Made by a program: the position numbers and the translations under genes
Shown here: positions 1 to 7,098 of the stretch, one piece after another
How the letters are laid out: each line of letters opens with the position of its first letter
Position numbering within the stretch: position 1 is the first letter of the stretch
Notes under the pieces: model-generated
What the model saw: only the letters and a program-made list of their open reading frames with translations
What the model was told of the DNA's origin: nothing
The model's database searches: none
Source: an uncultured Kiritimatiellota bacterium
Lineage (GTDB): Bacteria > Verrucomicrobiota > Kiritimatiellia > RFP12 > UBA1067
Length of the DNA stretch: 46,966 nucleotides
Assembly (NCBI GenBank): GCA_934675625.1
Contig: CAKURH010000015.1
Span: forward strand, 1 to 46,966
Direction of reading: 5' to 3'

Positions 1-1
1 C

Positions 2-604
2 GGCCAGGTCGTGGCGTGCCCCGGCGACGTGCGGAACTTCGACGATGCGCTTGCGGCGGCGGCGAAGGCGGACGGGCTGGGCGGCTGCGACATCCTCGTC
101 ACCTGCGCGGGCGGCAACGAGGCGCGGTGCTGCGCGAGCCGCGTGCCGTTCTACGAGCAGCCGCGCGAGGTCCTCGACTGGGGGCTGGACGTCAACCTGA
201 AGGGGCCGGTCTATTTTGCGCGGGCCTGCATGCCGGCGATGGTGAGGAAGGGCGCGGGCGTCATCTGCTGTCTCGGCTCCGTGACGGCGTTCGAGGGGGA
301 CGGCGTCGGCGCGATGTACGGCACGGCGAAGAGCGGCCTCGTGAGCTTCGTGAAGTCGCTCGCGCTCGCGGGCGGGCCGCACGGCGTGCGCGCCGTCTGC
401 GTGACGCCCGGCCCCGTGCTGACGCGCGCGGCGATGAGCGGCATGCCGACGGTGCTTGGACGCGCCGCCGAGCCGCACGAGCTCGTGGACGTGATCCTCT
501 TCCTCTGTTCGGCGAACGCCTCCTTCATCACCGGCACGAACCATGTCGTGGACGGCGGCCGTCTTCTCATGTACCAGCCCTACCGCGCGCCAGAGGCGAA
601 GTGA
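2..604 (+). CDS. SDR-family NAD(P)-dependent oxidoreductase, 5' truncated
   Basis: The open frame runs in from the window edge, so the N-terminal TGxxxGIG nucleotide-binding loop is missing. What remains looks like a classical short-chain dehydrogenase/reductase. It has a CAGG segment where the family has NNAG, then a Ser in CLGSVTAFEG, then the catalytic YxxxK as MYGTAKSG. A PGPVLT loop follows, and the C-terminus (FITGTNHVVDGG) is the usual SDR ending. The enzyme would be a cytoplasmic NAD(P)H-dependent oxidoreductase of unknown substrate; sugar or polyol dehydrogenases are plausible given the carbohydrate genes downstream, but that is inference. The stop is at 602-604. Confidence 0.9.
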   Translation, partial: GQVVACPGDVRNFDDALAAAAKADGLGGCDILVTCAGGNEARCCASRVPFYEQPREVLDWGLDVNLKGPVYFARACMPAMVRKGAGVICCLGSVTAFEGDGVGAMYGTAKSGLVSFVKSLALAGGPHGVRAVCVTPGPVLTRAAMSGMPTVLGRAAEPHELVDVILFLCSANASFITGTNHVVDGGRLLMYQPYRAPEAK

Positions 605-652
605 AAAGGAGTCACGTTGTTCATGTTGTGTCCATGAAACCATCATTTTTTT

Positions 653-661
653 TGATATACT
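653..661 (+). promoter_or_regulatory. Extended -10 promoter upstream of small antitoxin-like gene
   Basis: TGA followed directly by TATACT, preceded by a run of T and followed by ACGC. This is the same string seen upstream of the tRNA-Thr and tRNA-Leu genes in this window. No good -35 hexamer is visible. The start codon at 682 lies about 20 nt downstream and has an AAAGG Shine-Dalgarno-like sequence. Confidence 0.7.
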
Positions 662-681
662 ACGCAACGAAAGGGGCATTC

Positions 682-969
682 ATGAGCTACACACTTAACA
701 TTGAGCCGGAAATCATTCGGGACGCCGAGATGTACGCAAGACGTAACGGAACGACGTTAGATCAGATGGTTCGCGCCTGTTTCCTGGTTGCCGCCGCCCA
801 GAAAGAACTGTCGATTACGGGTCAAGAGGCATTTGGCGGAGCCGCTCGTCCTTTTCATGGCGAGAAGCCGCGCATAATCGACATGATTGGGTATGGGGCG
901 AGGTTTCACACGCCGCGCTTCACGGAAGAATGGATGAATGAACTTCGAGAAGGTGACTTGCTGATTTAA
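682..969 (+). CDS. Small antitoxin-like protein (95 aa)
   Basis: The ATG at 682 follows a strong extended -10 promoter and an AAAGG ribosome site, which makes it a better start than any upstream codon in the same frame. The first ~40 residues (MSYTLNIEPEI, then DAEMYARRNGTTLDQMV) read like a beta-strand plus helix-turn-helix. That is the ribbon-helix-helix layout of RelB/DinJ or VapB-type antitoxins. The C-terminal half (GARFHTPRFTEEWMNEL) would be the toxin-contacting tail. No intact toxin gene follows; only a short broken frame is found downstream. Codon use is less GC-rich than in the neighbours, which fits acquired DNA. The antitoxin role is inferred from length and layout, not from a diagnostic motif. 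Confidence 0.6.
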   Translation: MSYTLNIEPEIIRDAEMYARRNGTTLDQMVRACFLVAAAQKELSITGQEAFGGAARPFHGEKPRIIDMIGYGARFHTPRFTEEWMNELREGDLLI

Positions 970-983
970 GACTGTCGCGTTGA

Positions 984-1061
984 GGGTGGCCGAGGGAACG
1001 CGAGAAGTTCATTGACAGCCACCGTGCGATGTTCTGGTACACGCCGGAAGCGTCTAGATGA
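984..1061 (+). pseudogene. Possible toxin/accessory gene remnant
   Basis: Between two in-frame stops is a 25-codon stretch encoding an EKFIDSHRAMFWYTPEAS-like peptide, which reads as real protein rather than chance sequence. HRxxFWYTP strings occur in small accessory proteins of unknown function that often sit in defence or toxin-antitoxin loci; this is from memory and unverified. A continuation (LDEILNAV) appears in another frame from about 1054, consistent with a frameshifted relic. The parent gene cannot be named. Confidence 0.3.
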
Positions 1062-1134
1062 GATTCTGAACGCCGTGCGCTCGTCACGCGCCTTCTTTGA
1101 TTTCAATTGCGCGTAATTTTCAAGTTTCAGCCTC

Positions 1135-1194
1135 AGAGAGGGCACAAAGTGGGCACAGAGATTTCTTTGCGCCCTCCCTGCGCCCTCTTTGTGG
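1135..1194. repeat. Palindromic GGGCACAAAG-type intergenic repeat
   Basis: GAGGGCACAAAGTGGGCACAGAG is followed after a few bases by CTTTGCGCCCTCCCTGCGCCCTC and then TTTGTGGC. The two arms form an imperfect inverted repeat (about 17 of 23 positions), each arm itself made of two direct half-repeats. Short GGGCACARAG-type elements of this style are scattered through intergenic regions of many environmental bacteria, including the PVC group. Copy number in this genome cannot be judged from the window. Confidence 0.5.
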
Positions 1195-1413
1195 CAAAAG
1201 ACGAAGTTCCGAATTTTTGGATTGTATTTCTATTTTATTGCCTTCTTCATTGATTTCATATGAGGAAATTTGATACACCATTCATCAACTCTGAGCGAGA
1301 CAAGTGGATGGGGACAAAAGGCGGAGCGGAAGACTACGGTGTTCCCTATCGACAAGATAGGCGGAAAGTGAGATAAAAATTAGGCTTGAAATGAGGTATT
1401 GCCCGGGCGAAAA
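1195..1413. other. AT-rich gap with no confident gene
   Basis: The region is clearly lower in GC than its surroundings. The only open frame is 1260-1376 (38 aa, starting MRKFDTPF). It has no recognisable motif and no good ribosome site, and is more likely debris than a gene. The low GC and adjacent relics suggest an old insertion scar. Confidence 0.4.
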
Positions 1414-1422
1414 TGCTATACT
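1414..1422 (+). promoter_or_regulatory. Extended -10 promoter (TGCTATACT)
   Basis: TGC plus TATACT matches the window-wide promoter pattern. It lies about 50 nt upstream of the ATG of the frameshifted small exported protein at 1473. A six-codon ORF (MKEWSF) starts at 1433, about where transcription would begin. No obvious -35 box. Confidence 0.6.
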
Positions 1423-1472
1423 GTGCATCGCCATGAAAGAATGGTCATTTTAGTGTGATTCTTTTTTGCACC

Positions 1473-1749
1473 ATGACGGGAAAGTCGGAATTCGAGAACG
1501 TTGGGCGTAGGGCCCTCGTGTGCGCGGCCTTCGCGCCGCTCGCCGTGTGGGCCGACTATCAGTACATCGTGTCCGGCTGGCCGGTGGCGAACGAATCCCG
1601 ATCCGCGAGCTCGGACTCGGTGGGCCTGGCGACGGGGACGCTCGCGACGCTCACGGACGCCGCGCCCCCCCGAAGCGCGCGACCGCACGTCGTGCGTGTC
1701 CGACGGTCGCGTGTGGCCCGCGTCGGGATTCATGCTGATTATCCGATAA
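1473..1749 (+). pseudogene. Small exported protein, frameshifted at a C7 run
   Basis: From ATG 1473 the frame encodes an N-terminus with a hydrophobic signal-like core (RALVCAAFAPLAVWA) followed by DYQYIVSGWPVA. At 1665-1671 there are seven Cs. Past them, sensible protein continues only in the next frame, reading EARDRTSCVSDGRVWPASG and ending FMLIIR at 1749. With six Cs the two parts would be continuous, giving about 91 residues. The hydrophobic-IIR end resembles the C-terminus of the LamG protein ending at 11704. Whether the extra C is a true mutation, slippage or a sequencing error cannot be decided here. Function unknown; probably surface or periplasmic. Confidence 0.5.
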
Positions 1750-1787
1750 CCCAAAGACAATAACCCCAAAATTAAGGAAAACGAAAG

Positions 1788-3653
1788 ATGAAACAAACAG
1801 CAAGTCTGAAGTTGGCGTTGGCGGGCGCGGCCCTTGCGGCCCTGCCGGCAACTGCCGCAGTCCCCGAAGTGACGGACGTGACGATGTCCCAGAATGAGGC
1901 GAGCCGACGGGTGAAGATCACCTACGCCCTCTCCGAGGCGGCGGTCGTCACGCTGGACGTCTCAGCCGGCGCGAAGCCGGAGACGCAGAAGTATTATCCC
2001 TCGGCGGACTTCCTGCCCGGCGGCCTCCTCGACAACCCTGACTACCGCACGACCTCCCTCGTCCTGCGCAAGGTGCTGGCCAAGGACGTGACGTGGACGA
2101 TGGGCTCGACGACGCTGGAGGGGTGGCGCAACACCGCGCGCGAGGCGACGCACAAGGTCACGCTCACGAACAACTACTACTTCGGCGTGTTCCCCGTCAC
2201 CCAGACGCAGTGGAGCTTGGTTCAGACGGATCGTCCTGCGCCCTCCTACTTCAACAATGTCACGGACCGGGCGATGCGGCCGGTCGAAAACGTCTGCTAC
2301 AACGAGATCCGCAATGCCGCCAATTCCACGTCGGCGAACACGGCCTACGACTGGCCGAACGACCCGAACCCCGGCTCGTTCCTTGGCCTCCTGCGCACGA
2401 AGACGGGGCTCGACTTCGACCTGCCCTCCGAAGCGCAGTGGGAGTTCGCGGCGCGCGCGGGCAACGGCGACACGAAGTGGGGCGACGGTTCGGGCATCCT
2501 GAATCAGGAAAATGACGCGAACCTGAACCGTCTCGGACGCAACCAGAGGAATGGCGGGCAGGTTCAGAACGGGACGGCGTACGACAATCCGTCACAGGAC
2601 TGCGGGGCGGAGAACGGCACGGCCATCGTCGGCTCCTATGAGCCGAACGACTGGGGCATCTACGACACGGCGGGCAACGTGTGGGAACTGTGCCTCGACT
2701 GGATCGAGGATGACATCAAGACGTTTGACGGACGGGTGAACATCGACCCCTCCAATCCGGGCAGCACGCTCTCTGGGAATGCGGGCACGAACCGCACGCG
2801 GCGGGGCGGAAGCTGGTCTGATTTCCTGTGGCTCTCGAACTACGCGGTTCTCTGCGCGGCGCCCGGCTGGGCGTCGTCCGAGGCGATGGTGCGGCTGGGC
2901 GCGAAGCATCCGGCGAACGACATCGCGACGCCCGGCAGCGTCTACTCGCTGACGGGCGGCGTCATCGACGGGGGCGGCGTCGCGGACGGCGTCTCGATCG
3001 ACGGCGGGCGCGAGACGCGCGTCCGCCTCGTGTCGATCAAGGGCACGCGCGTGGGGCTTCGCATCAAGAGGGGCGCGAACTACGGCTCGTCCGATGCCGA
3101 CGTCGCCGACGTGAACATCGTCGGCAACGGCGCGACGAACTCGGTCGGCGTCTGGATCACGGGCTACGACAACACGCTCACCGGGCTTCGGATCGCGCGC
3201 GTCAACACGGGCGTCGTCATCGAGGGCGGCGGGAACGTCCTGCGGAACGTGCATCCGTTCTACACGGGGGACTACGCGGCCTACGACGCGAGTTGCGGGT
3301 TCGATGACCGAGGGGTGAACAACTTCTACGACTTCTGTTACAGCGACCACTTCAGCACGGGGTTCCGCACCGCGCCGCACACGGCTAGCCTGTTCGACAA
3401 GTGCTTTGTCTTCTGGTATGCGCCGAACAAGGGGCGTCGCCATACGGCGTTTCAGGCGGTCGGCGCGTTCAAGTCGCTCGTGCGCGGCCTCACGGTCGGC
3501 TTCAACGGCAAGGACGCCGTCAACACGGTTCTGGAGGTCGGCGCGGACGGCGGCAATGGCGTGATCGAGAACCTGCGGATGCCTGCGTCCCTTGTGAACG
3601 AACAGGGCCGCGCCTACGAACGCCACTTGCGGGGCGCCGTCCTGGGGCTCTAG
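1788..3653 (+). CDS. Exported SUMF1-domain protein fused to a beta-helix C-terminus
   Basis: 621 aa with a Sec signal peptide (residues ~1-24, ending ATAA). Residues ~125-345 are a formylglycine-generating-enzyme/SUMF1-like domain. Its hallmarks are FPVTQTQW near 136, RPVENVCYNEI at 164, LPSEAQWEFAARAG at 212, YDTAGNVWEL at 292 and RRGGSW at 338. SUMF1-like proteins of this secreted type are usually surface proteins rather than true sulfatase activators. After RGGSW the usual GFR ending is missing. Instead residues ~350-621 read as a right-handed beta-helix of the pectate-lyase/GH28 type (SLTGGVIDGGG, then turns such as NIVGNGAT and DNTLTGLRI). The join lies near 2820 and is in frame. No partner gene is tightly linked. 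Start chosen from AAGGA and the signal peptide. Confidence 0.75.
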   Translation: MKQTASLKLALAGAALAALPATAAVPEVTDVTMSQNEASRRVKITYALSEAAVVTLDVSAGAKPETQKYYPSADFLPGGLLDNPDYRTTSLVLRKVLAKDVTWTMGSTTLEGWRNTAREATHKVTLTNNYYFGVFPVTQTQWSLVQTDRPAPSYFNNVTDRAMRPVENVCYNEIRNAANSTSANTAYDWPNDPNPGSFLGLLRTKTGLDFDLPSEAQWEFAARAGNGDTKWGDGSGILNQENDANLNRLGRNQRNGGQVQNGTAYDNPSQDCGAENGTAIVGSYEPNDWGIYDTAGNVWELCLDWIEDDIKTFDGRVNIDPSNPGSTLSGNAGTNRTRRGGSWSDFLWLSNYAVLCAAPGWASSEAMVRLGAKHPANDIATPGSVYSLTGGVIDGGGVADGVSIDGGRETRVRLVSIKGTRVGLRIKRGANYGSSDADVADVNIVGNGATNSVGVWITGYDNTLTGLRIARVNTGVVIEGGGNVLRNVHPFYTGDYAAYDASCGFDDRGVNNFYDFCYSDHFSTGFRTAPHTASLFDKCFVFWYAPNKGRRHTAFQAVGAFKSLVRGLTVGFNGKDAVNTVLEVGADGGNGVIENLRMPASLVNEQGRAYERHLRGAVLGL

Positions 3654-3696
3654 TCAGGGCTTCAGCACGGGAAGGCTGGTGAAATGTGCGGCTCGC

Positions 3697-3725
3697 TTGT
3701 TCGGTTCGGGCATTTATGCTATACT
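3697..3725 (+). promoter_or_regulatory. Promoter of the fic gene
   Basis: TTGTTC at 3697-3702, a 17-bp spacer and an extended -10, TGC-TATACT, ending at 3725. Transcription would start near 3732, leaving a leader of about 105 nt before the fic ATG. The leader contains the inverted repeat described next. Confidence 0.6.
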
Positions 3726-3750
3726 TCTCACAAATTTGCGTGTTCTGTTC

Positions 3751-3801
3751 CGGAAGTTTATCTTGACAAATCGGGTTGTGTTTTTGGTGGATAAACTTCC
3801 G
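3751..3801 (+). promoter_or_regulatory. Perfect 12-bp inverted repeat in the fic leader
   Basis: CGGAAGTTTATC (3751-3762) and GATAAACTTCCG (3790-3801) are exact reverse complements separated by 27 bp. A TTGACA (3763-3768) directly abuts the left arm, though no good -10 follows it at the right distance. A further ACTTCCG half lies near 3817. The arrangement looks like an operator pair, or a stem in the mRNA. The excisionase-like N-terminus of the downstream Fic protein is an obvious candidate ligand (inference). Confidence 0.55.
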
Positions 3802-3836
3802 ATAACGGCATCGTAGACTTCCGCACGGAGAATGGC

Positions 3837-4739
3837 ATGGAATATCTGACAGTTGAAGAGACCGCTGCACGGTGGGGCATAACGGCAAGGCAGGTTCGCA
3901 CCTACTGCGCAGGAGGGCGCATTGCGGGCGTCATTCCGTCAGGCCGAACATGGCGCATACCCGTGCAGGCCGAGAAGCCGGCGCGCAAGAGCCGGCGTCC
4001 CTACCCCAAGACGATTTGCGGCATATTGAACGCGGAGCGCGAGGCTCGGCTGTCGGGCGGTCTTTACCATCAGCTGCAGATTGACTTCGCCTACAACTCA
4101 AACCACATGGAGGGAAGCCGTCTCTCGCATGAGCAGACGCGGTGGATTTTCGAGACGCAGACCGTCGGGGATTTGGGCGCTGACATTCCCGTGGACGACA
4201 TCGTGGAAACGGCAAACCATTTCCGCGCCGTGGACGAGGTGATTAAGACCGCCGGGGCGGCATTGACGGAAGCGTACATCAAGCGGCTGCACGAAATCCT
4301 CAAAAGCAGCACGACCGACAGCCGCAAGCCGTGGTTCGCCGTCGGGGACTACAAGCGACTTGCGAACGCGGTGGGCGACCGCGATACCGTTCCGCCCGCA
4401 CAGGTTCACGGCGAAATGGCGAACTTGCTGGCGTGGTACGGCAAGACGGCGCACACGCTCGATGATCTCGCCGCCTTTCATGTGCGCTTTGAGGCGATTC
4501 ATCCGTTTCAGGACGGCAATGGGCGCGTCGGACGGCTCGTCCTGCTCAAGGAATGCCTCAAGCACGGCATCACCCCCATGCTCGTCTTGGAGAAGATGCG
4601 CCGCTTCTACTACTTGGGTCTGCAGGAATGGCAGGCGGATGAAACGCACAGGGAACGCCTGCTCGACACGTTCCGCGCCGGACAGGACTACTTCGAGGCC
4701 TTGCTCCGCCGTTATGGCCATGCCGTTGCAAAAAAGTGA
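3837..4739 (+). CDS. Fic-domain protein with N-terminal HTH (putative AMP transferase)
   Basis: 300 aa. Residues 1-45 form a MerR/excisionase-type helix-turn-helix (YLTVEETAARWGITARQV, then GRTWRIP). The Fic core carries the complete catalytic motif HPFQDGNGRVGR at 222-233, with the catalytic His and the Mg/phosphate-binding D, N and R residues all present. An SNHMEG stretch at 88-93 matches the [S/T]xxxE[G/N] inhibitory helix, placed N-terminal to the core as in class II Fic proteins. The enzyme is therefore probably auto-inhibited. Such enzymes transfer AMP (rarely other nucleotides) to a hydroxyl of a protein target; the target here is unknown. A DNA-binding domain on the same chain suggests autoregulation through the upstream inverted repeat. 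The ATG at 3837 is preceded by GGAG. Confidence 0.9.
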   Translation: MEYLTVEETAARWGITARQVRTYCAGGRIAGVIPSGRTWRIPVQAEKPARKSRRPYPKTICGILNAEREARLSGGLYHQLQIDFAYNSNHMEGSRLSHEQTRWIFETQTVGDLGADIPVDDIVETANHFRAVDEVIKTAGAALTEAYIKRLHEILKSSTTDSRKPWFAVGDYKRLANAVGDRDTVPPAQVHGEMANLLAWYGKTAHTLDDLAAFHVRFEAIHPFQDGNGRVGRLVLLKECLKHGITPMLVLEKMRRFYYLGLQEWQADETHRERLLDTFRAGQDYFEALLRRYGHAVAKK

Positions 4740-4976
4740 ATCATCTGCACGGAGGGGCAAGGGCTACGCTTCGAGAGGCGCGAACGCGTGCGTTCGGTGT
4801 CGGCCGCCGCGTGTATGCAGCCGCGCGGGTGATAAATCGGCTTGTCCAAAATGCCGTGAATGGTGTTGCTGCTGAAATAAATTGGCATTTTTCGCGAATT
4901 CCGTGCGGAAAACGAGGAGTGCCCAATAAGACACATTTTTTTGTGTCAAAAGATGTATATTCTTGGGCCGAATTTT
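4740..4976. other. Intergenic gap after fic, no gene seen
   Basis: No convincing coding frame. Two small palindromes are visible. CGAACGC-GT-GCGTTCG (4781-4796) may help end fic transcription, although no T-run follows it. GACACA-TTTTTT-TGTGTC (4930-4947) is a hairpin with a T loop. The region becomes AT-rich toward the promoter at 4977. Confidence 0.4.
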
Positions 4977-4985
4977 TGATACAAT
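4977..4985 (+). promoter_or_regulatory. Extended -10 promoter of the GH5-like gene
   Basis: TTTTTGATACAATACGCG: TGA plus TACAAT, the same layout as other promoters in the window. Transcription should start near 4992, so both copies of the tandem repeat would be transcribed as the 5' leader. Confidence 0.65.
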
Positions 4986-4989
4986 ACGC

Positions 4990-5055
4990 GCCATACGGCC
5001 TGCGGCAGGCCTGAAAGGGAATGCCATACGGCCTGAAGTAGGTCTGAAAAGGAAT
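4990..5055 (+). repeat. Tandem 33-bp leader repeat with conserved hairpins
   Basis: Two adjacent 33-bp copies (4990-5022, 5023-5055) begin GCCATACGGCCTG and end GGAAT, and match at 28 of 33 positions. Copy 1 contains a perfect hairpin, GGCCTG-CGG-CAGGCC. In copy 2 the changed bases still pair through G-T wobbles (GGCCTG-AAG-TAGGTC). The junction creates a mini-ORF, MPYGLK, at 5021-5041. The purine run at the end of copy 2 (AAAAGGA) serves as the ribosome site for the ATG at 5060. Confidence 0.65.
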
Positions 5056-5059
5056 TAAG

Positions 5060-7097
5060 ATGCAGCTGAAAACGAAGGAACTGATGGTGGTTGGCGGGGC
5101 GCTCTTTGCGGGCGTCGCGTCGGCGTTGGCGTCCACAAAATTTTACTGCCCCCCCCCCCCCCCCCGGGTGCGTAGCTGAAGACATTTTCCGTCCCGGCGA
5201 GTTCTTCGTCGGCTGCAACTACTGGGGCTCCCAGGCGGGCGTCCACATGTGGCGCGCGGCGGACTGGGACGCGGCGGAGATCTGCAAGGACCTCGATGCG
5301 CTGGCGGCGGCGGGCGTCGAGGTCTTGCGCGTTTTCCCGACCTGGAGCGAATTCCAGCCGATCGCCGAGCACCGCCGCTGGCGCGGCGAGCCGCGCGGCT
5401 ACATCCTCGAACCGAGCGACGCGCCGCTCATGACGGTCGAGGGGCTGGACCCCGCCGCGCTGGCGCGTTTCCGCCTCTTCTGTGACGAGGCCGGGAAGCG
5501 CCACATCAAGCTGATGGTGTCCGTCGTGACGGGCTGGATGTCGGGGCGGCTCTTCTTCCCGCGCGTCCTCGAAGGCAAGAACCTGTTGACCGACCCGGAC
5601 GCGCTGATGTGGGAGGGGCGCTTCGCCCGCGCGTTCGTGCGGGAGATGAAGAACCATCCCGCCATCGCCGCGTGGGACCTCGGCAACGAGTGCAACTGCA
5701 TGGGGATGGTCGAGCGTCCCGCCCAGGCCTGGAACTGGCTGAACACGATCGCGTCCGCCATCCGCCTGTCCGACCCGTCGCGTCCCGTCGTCTCGGGCAT
5801 GCACAGCCAGGAGTCGAACGTCCGCGCGCCGTGGAACCTCCAGATGCAGGGCGAGCTGCTGGACGTGCTGACGCCGCACCCGTATCCGGCGCCGTTCCGC
5901 GTGGACGCCAACCGGGGGCCGTTCAACGGCTTCCGCAACGCGCTGCACCCGGTCGGGCAGAGCCTGTTCTACGAGGGGATCTCCGGCAAGCGCGCGTTTC
6001 CGCAGGAGGTCGGCAGCCTCGGCCCGACGATCGCGCCGGGGTGGATGGCGGCGGCGGGGATGCGCCAGCAGCTGTTCGCCTCGTGGATGCACGGCCTCGC
6101 GGGGCTGCTCTGGTGGTGCGCGTTCGAGCAGACGAACCTCGACTATCCGCCGTTCGAGAACAACGCGATGGAGCGCGAGCTCGGCATCCTGAAGACGGAT
6201 CCGGCGCGGACGCCCGGCCCCGCCGCCATCGCCCTGCGCGCGTTCAAGGCGTTCAAGGACTCCCTGCCGTTCACGGCGCTGCCGCCGCGCCAGACGGAGG
6301 CCGTCTGCCTGCTCTCGGAGAAGGAGGACTTCTGGCAGACGTCGTTCGGCGCGTTCATGCTGTCCAAGCAGGCCGGCTTCGACCTCGTCTTCCGCGGCTC
6401 GGAGTCGGGCGACCTGCCGGACGCGCCCCTCTACATCCTGCCGTCCGGCAGCGAGTGGGAGACCTACACGCACCGCGCGTGGAAGCGCGTCCTCGCGAAG
6501 GCGGAAGCCGGCGCGACGCTGCTCGTGTCGCGCGGCGGCGCGGCCGGCTACTCCGGCTGGCTGGCGGCGACGGGGCTTGAGCAGACGCTCTGGCGCGCGC
6601 CGCGCACAATCGAGTTCACGCTGGACGGCGTGCCGCTGAAGGCCACGGACGCGTTCACCGGCGTCCAGACGCCGAAGGACTGCACGGTCGTCGCGAAAGA
6701 CCAGACGGGGAACGTCGTCCTCTCCGTGAAGAAGTACGGGAAGGGGCAGGTGATCGCCGTCAACTTCCAGCTGGAGCACCTGGCGATGACGGCGCTGGCG
6801 AACGTGTTCGAGGGCGACTTCTCGAACGAGCTCTGGCGCCTCTACGCCTTTGCGGCGAAGGCGGCGGGCATCACGCGCACCGTCACGCGGGAGGATCGCG
6901 GCGTCATTCTCACGGAGCATCCGAAGCCGGACGGCACGCGGCTCGTCTGCGCGCTCAACACGCACGACCGCCCGGTCGCCTGTGCGCTGAAGGTCGACGG
7001 CGCGGTCAAGCGCGTCTGGAACGGACGCTTCGCGGACGGGACGCTCTCGCTGGGCGCGAACGACGGCTGCATTCTGGAAATCACGCGGGAGGACTGA
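5060..7097 (+). CDS. Secreted GH5-like glycoside hydrolase, out of frame across a C17 tract
   Basis: The ATG at 5060 has a good ribosome site (AAAAGGA) and encodes a signal peptide, MQLKTKELMVVGG to ASALA. Seventeen Cs follow at 5149-5165. The catalytic part then continues in another frame from GCVAEDIFRPGEFF to the stop at 7097. One C fewer, or two more, would restore a ~678-aa protein; as written, translation from 5060 stops just after the tract. The mature region is a clan GH-A (beta/alpha)8 enzyme, with acid/base Glu in DLGNECN (codon 5688) and probable nucleophile Glu in FPQEVGS (codon 6006). The aromatic LLWWCAFEQT belongs to the same fold. A C-terminal domain resembling the glutamine-amidotransferase-like domain of GH42-type enzymes follows. 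Closest in the window is the gene at 22892. Mannanase-like activity is likely but unproven. Confidence 0.7.
5149..5165 (+). repeat. Homopolymer (C)17 inside a signal-peptide/mature junction
   Basis: Seventeen consecutive Cs coding for proline between the exported leader and catalytic domain of the GH5-like protein. Tracts of this length are prone to slipped-strand mispairing and also to assembly error. Only lengths of 16 or 19 (±3n) keep leader and enzyme in frame. Confidence 0.85.
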
Positions 7098-7098
7098 C

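Noticed and set aside
16..681. Upstream in-frame extension of the small antitoxin-like gene
   Set aside because: It overlaps the SDR gene in another frame and is Arg-rich; promoter and ribosome site place the start at 682.
1260..1376. 38-codon ORF in the AT-rich gap
   Set aside because: No ribosome site, no recognisable sequence; likely debris.
3763..3795. TTGACA next to the fic inverted repeat as a second promoter
   Set aside because: No acceptable -10 at 16-18 bp; GATAAA would need a 21-bp spacer. The promoter at 3697-3725 is better.
4990..5055. CRISPR-like repeat
   Set aside because: Only two directly adjacent copies without spacers, inside a 5' leader.
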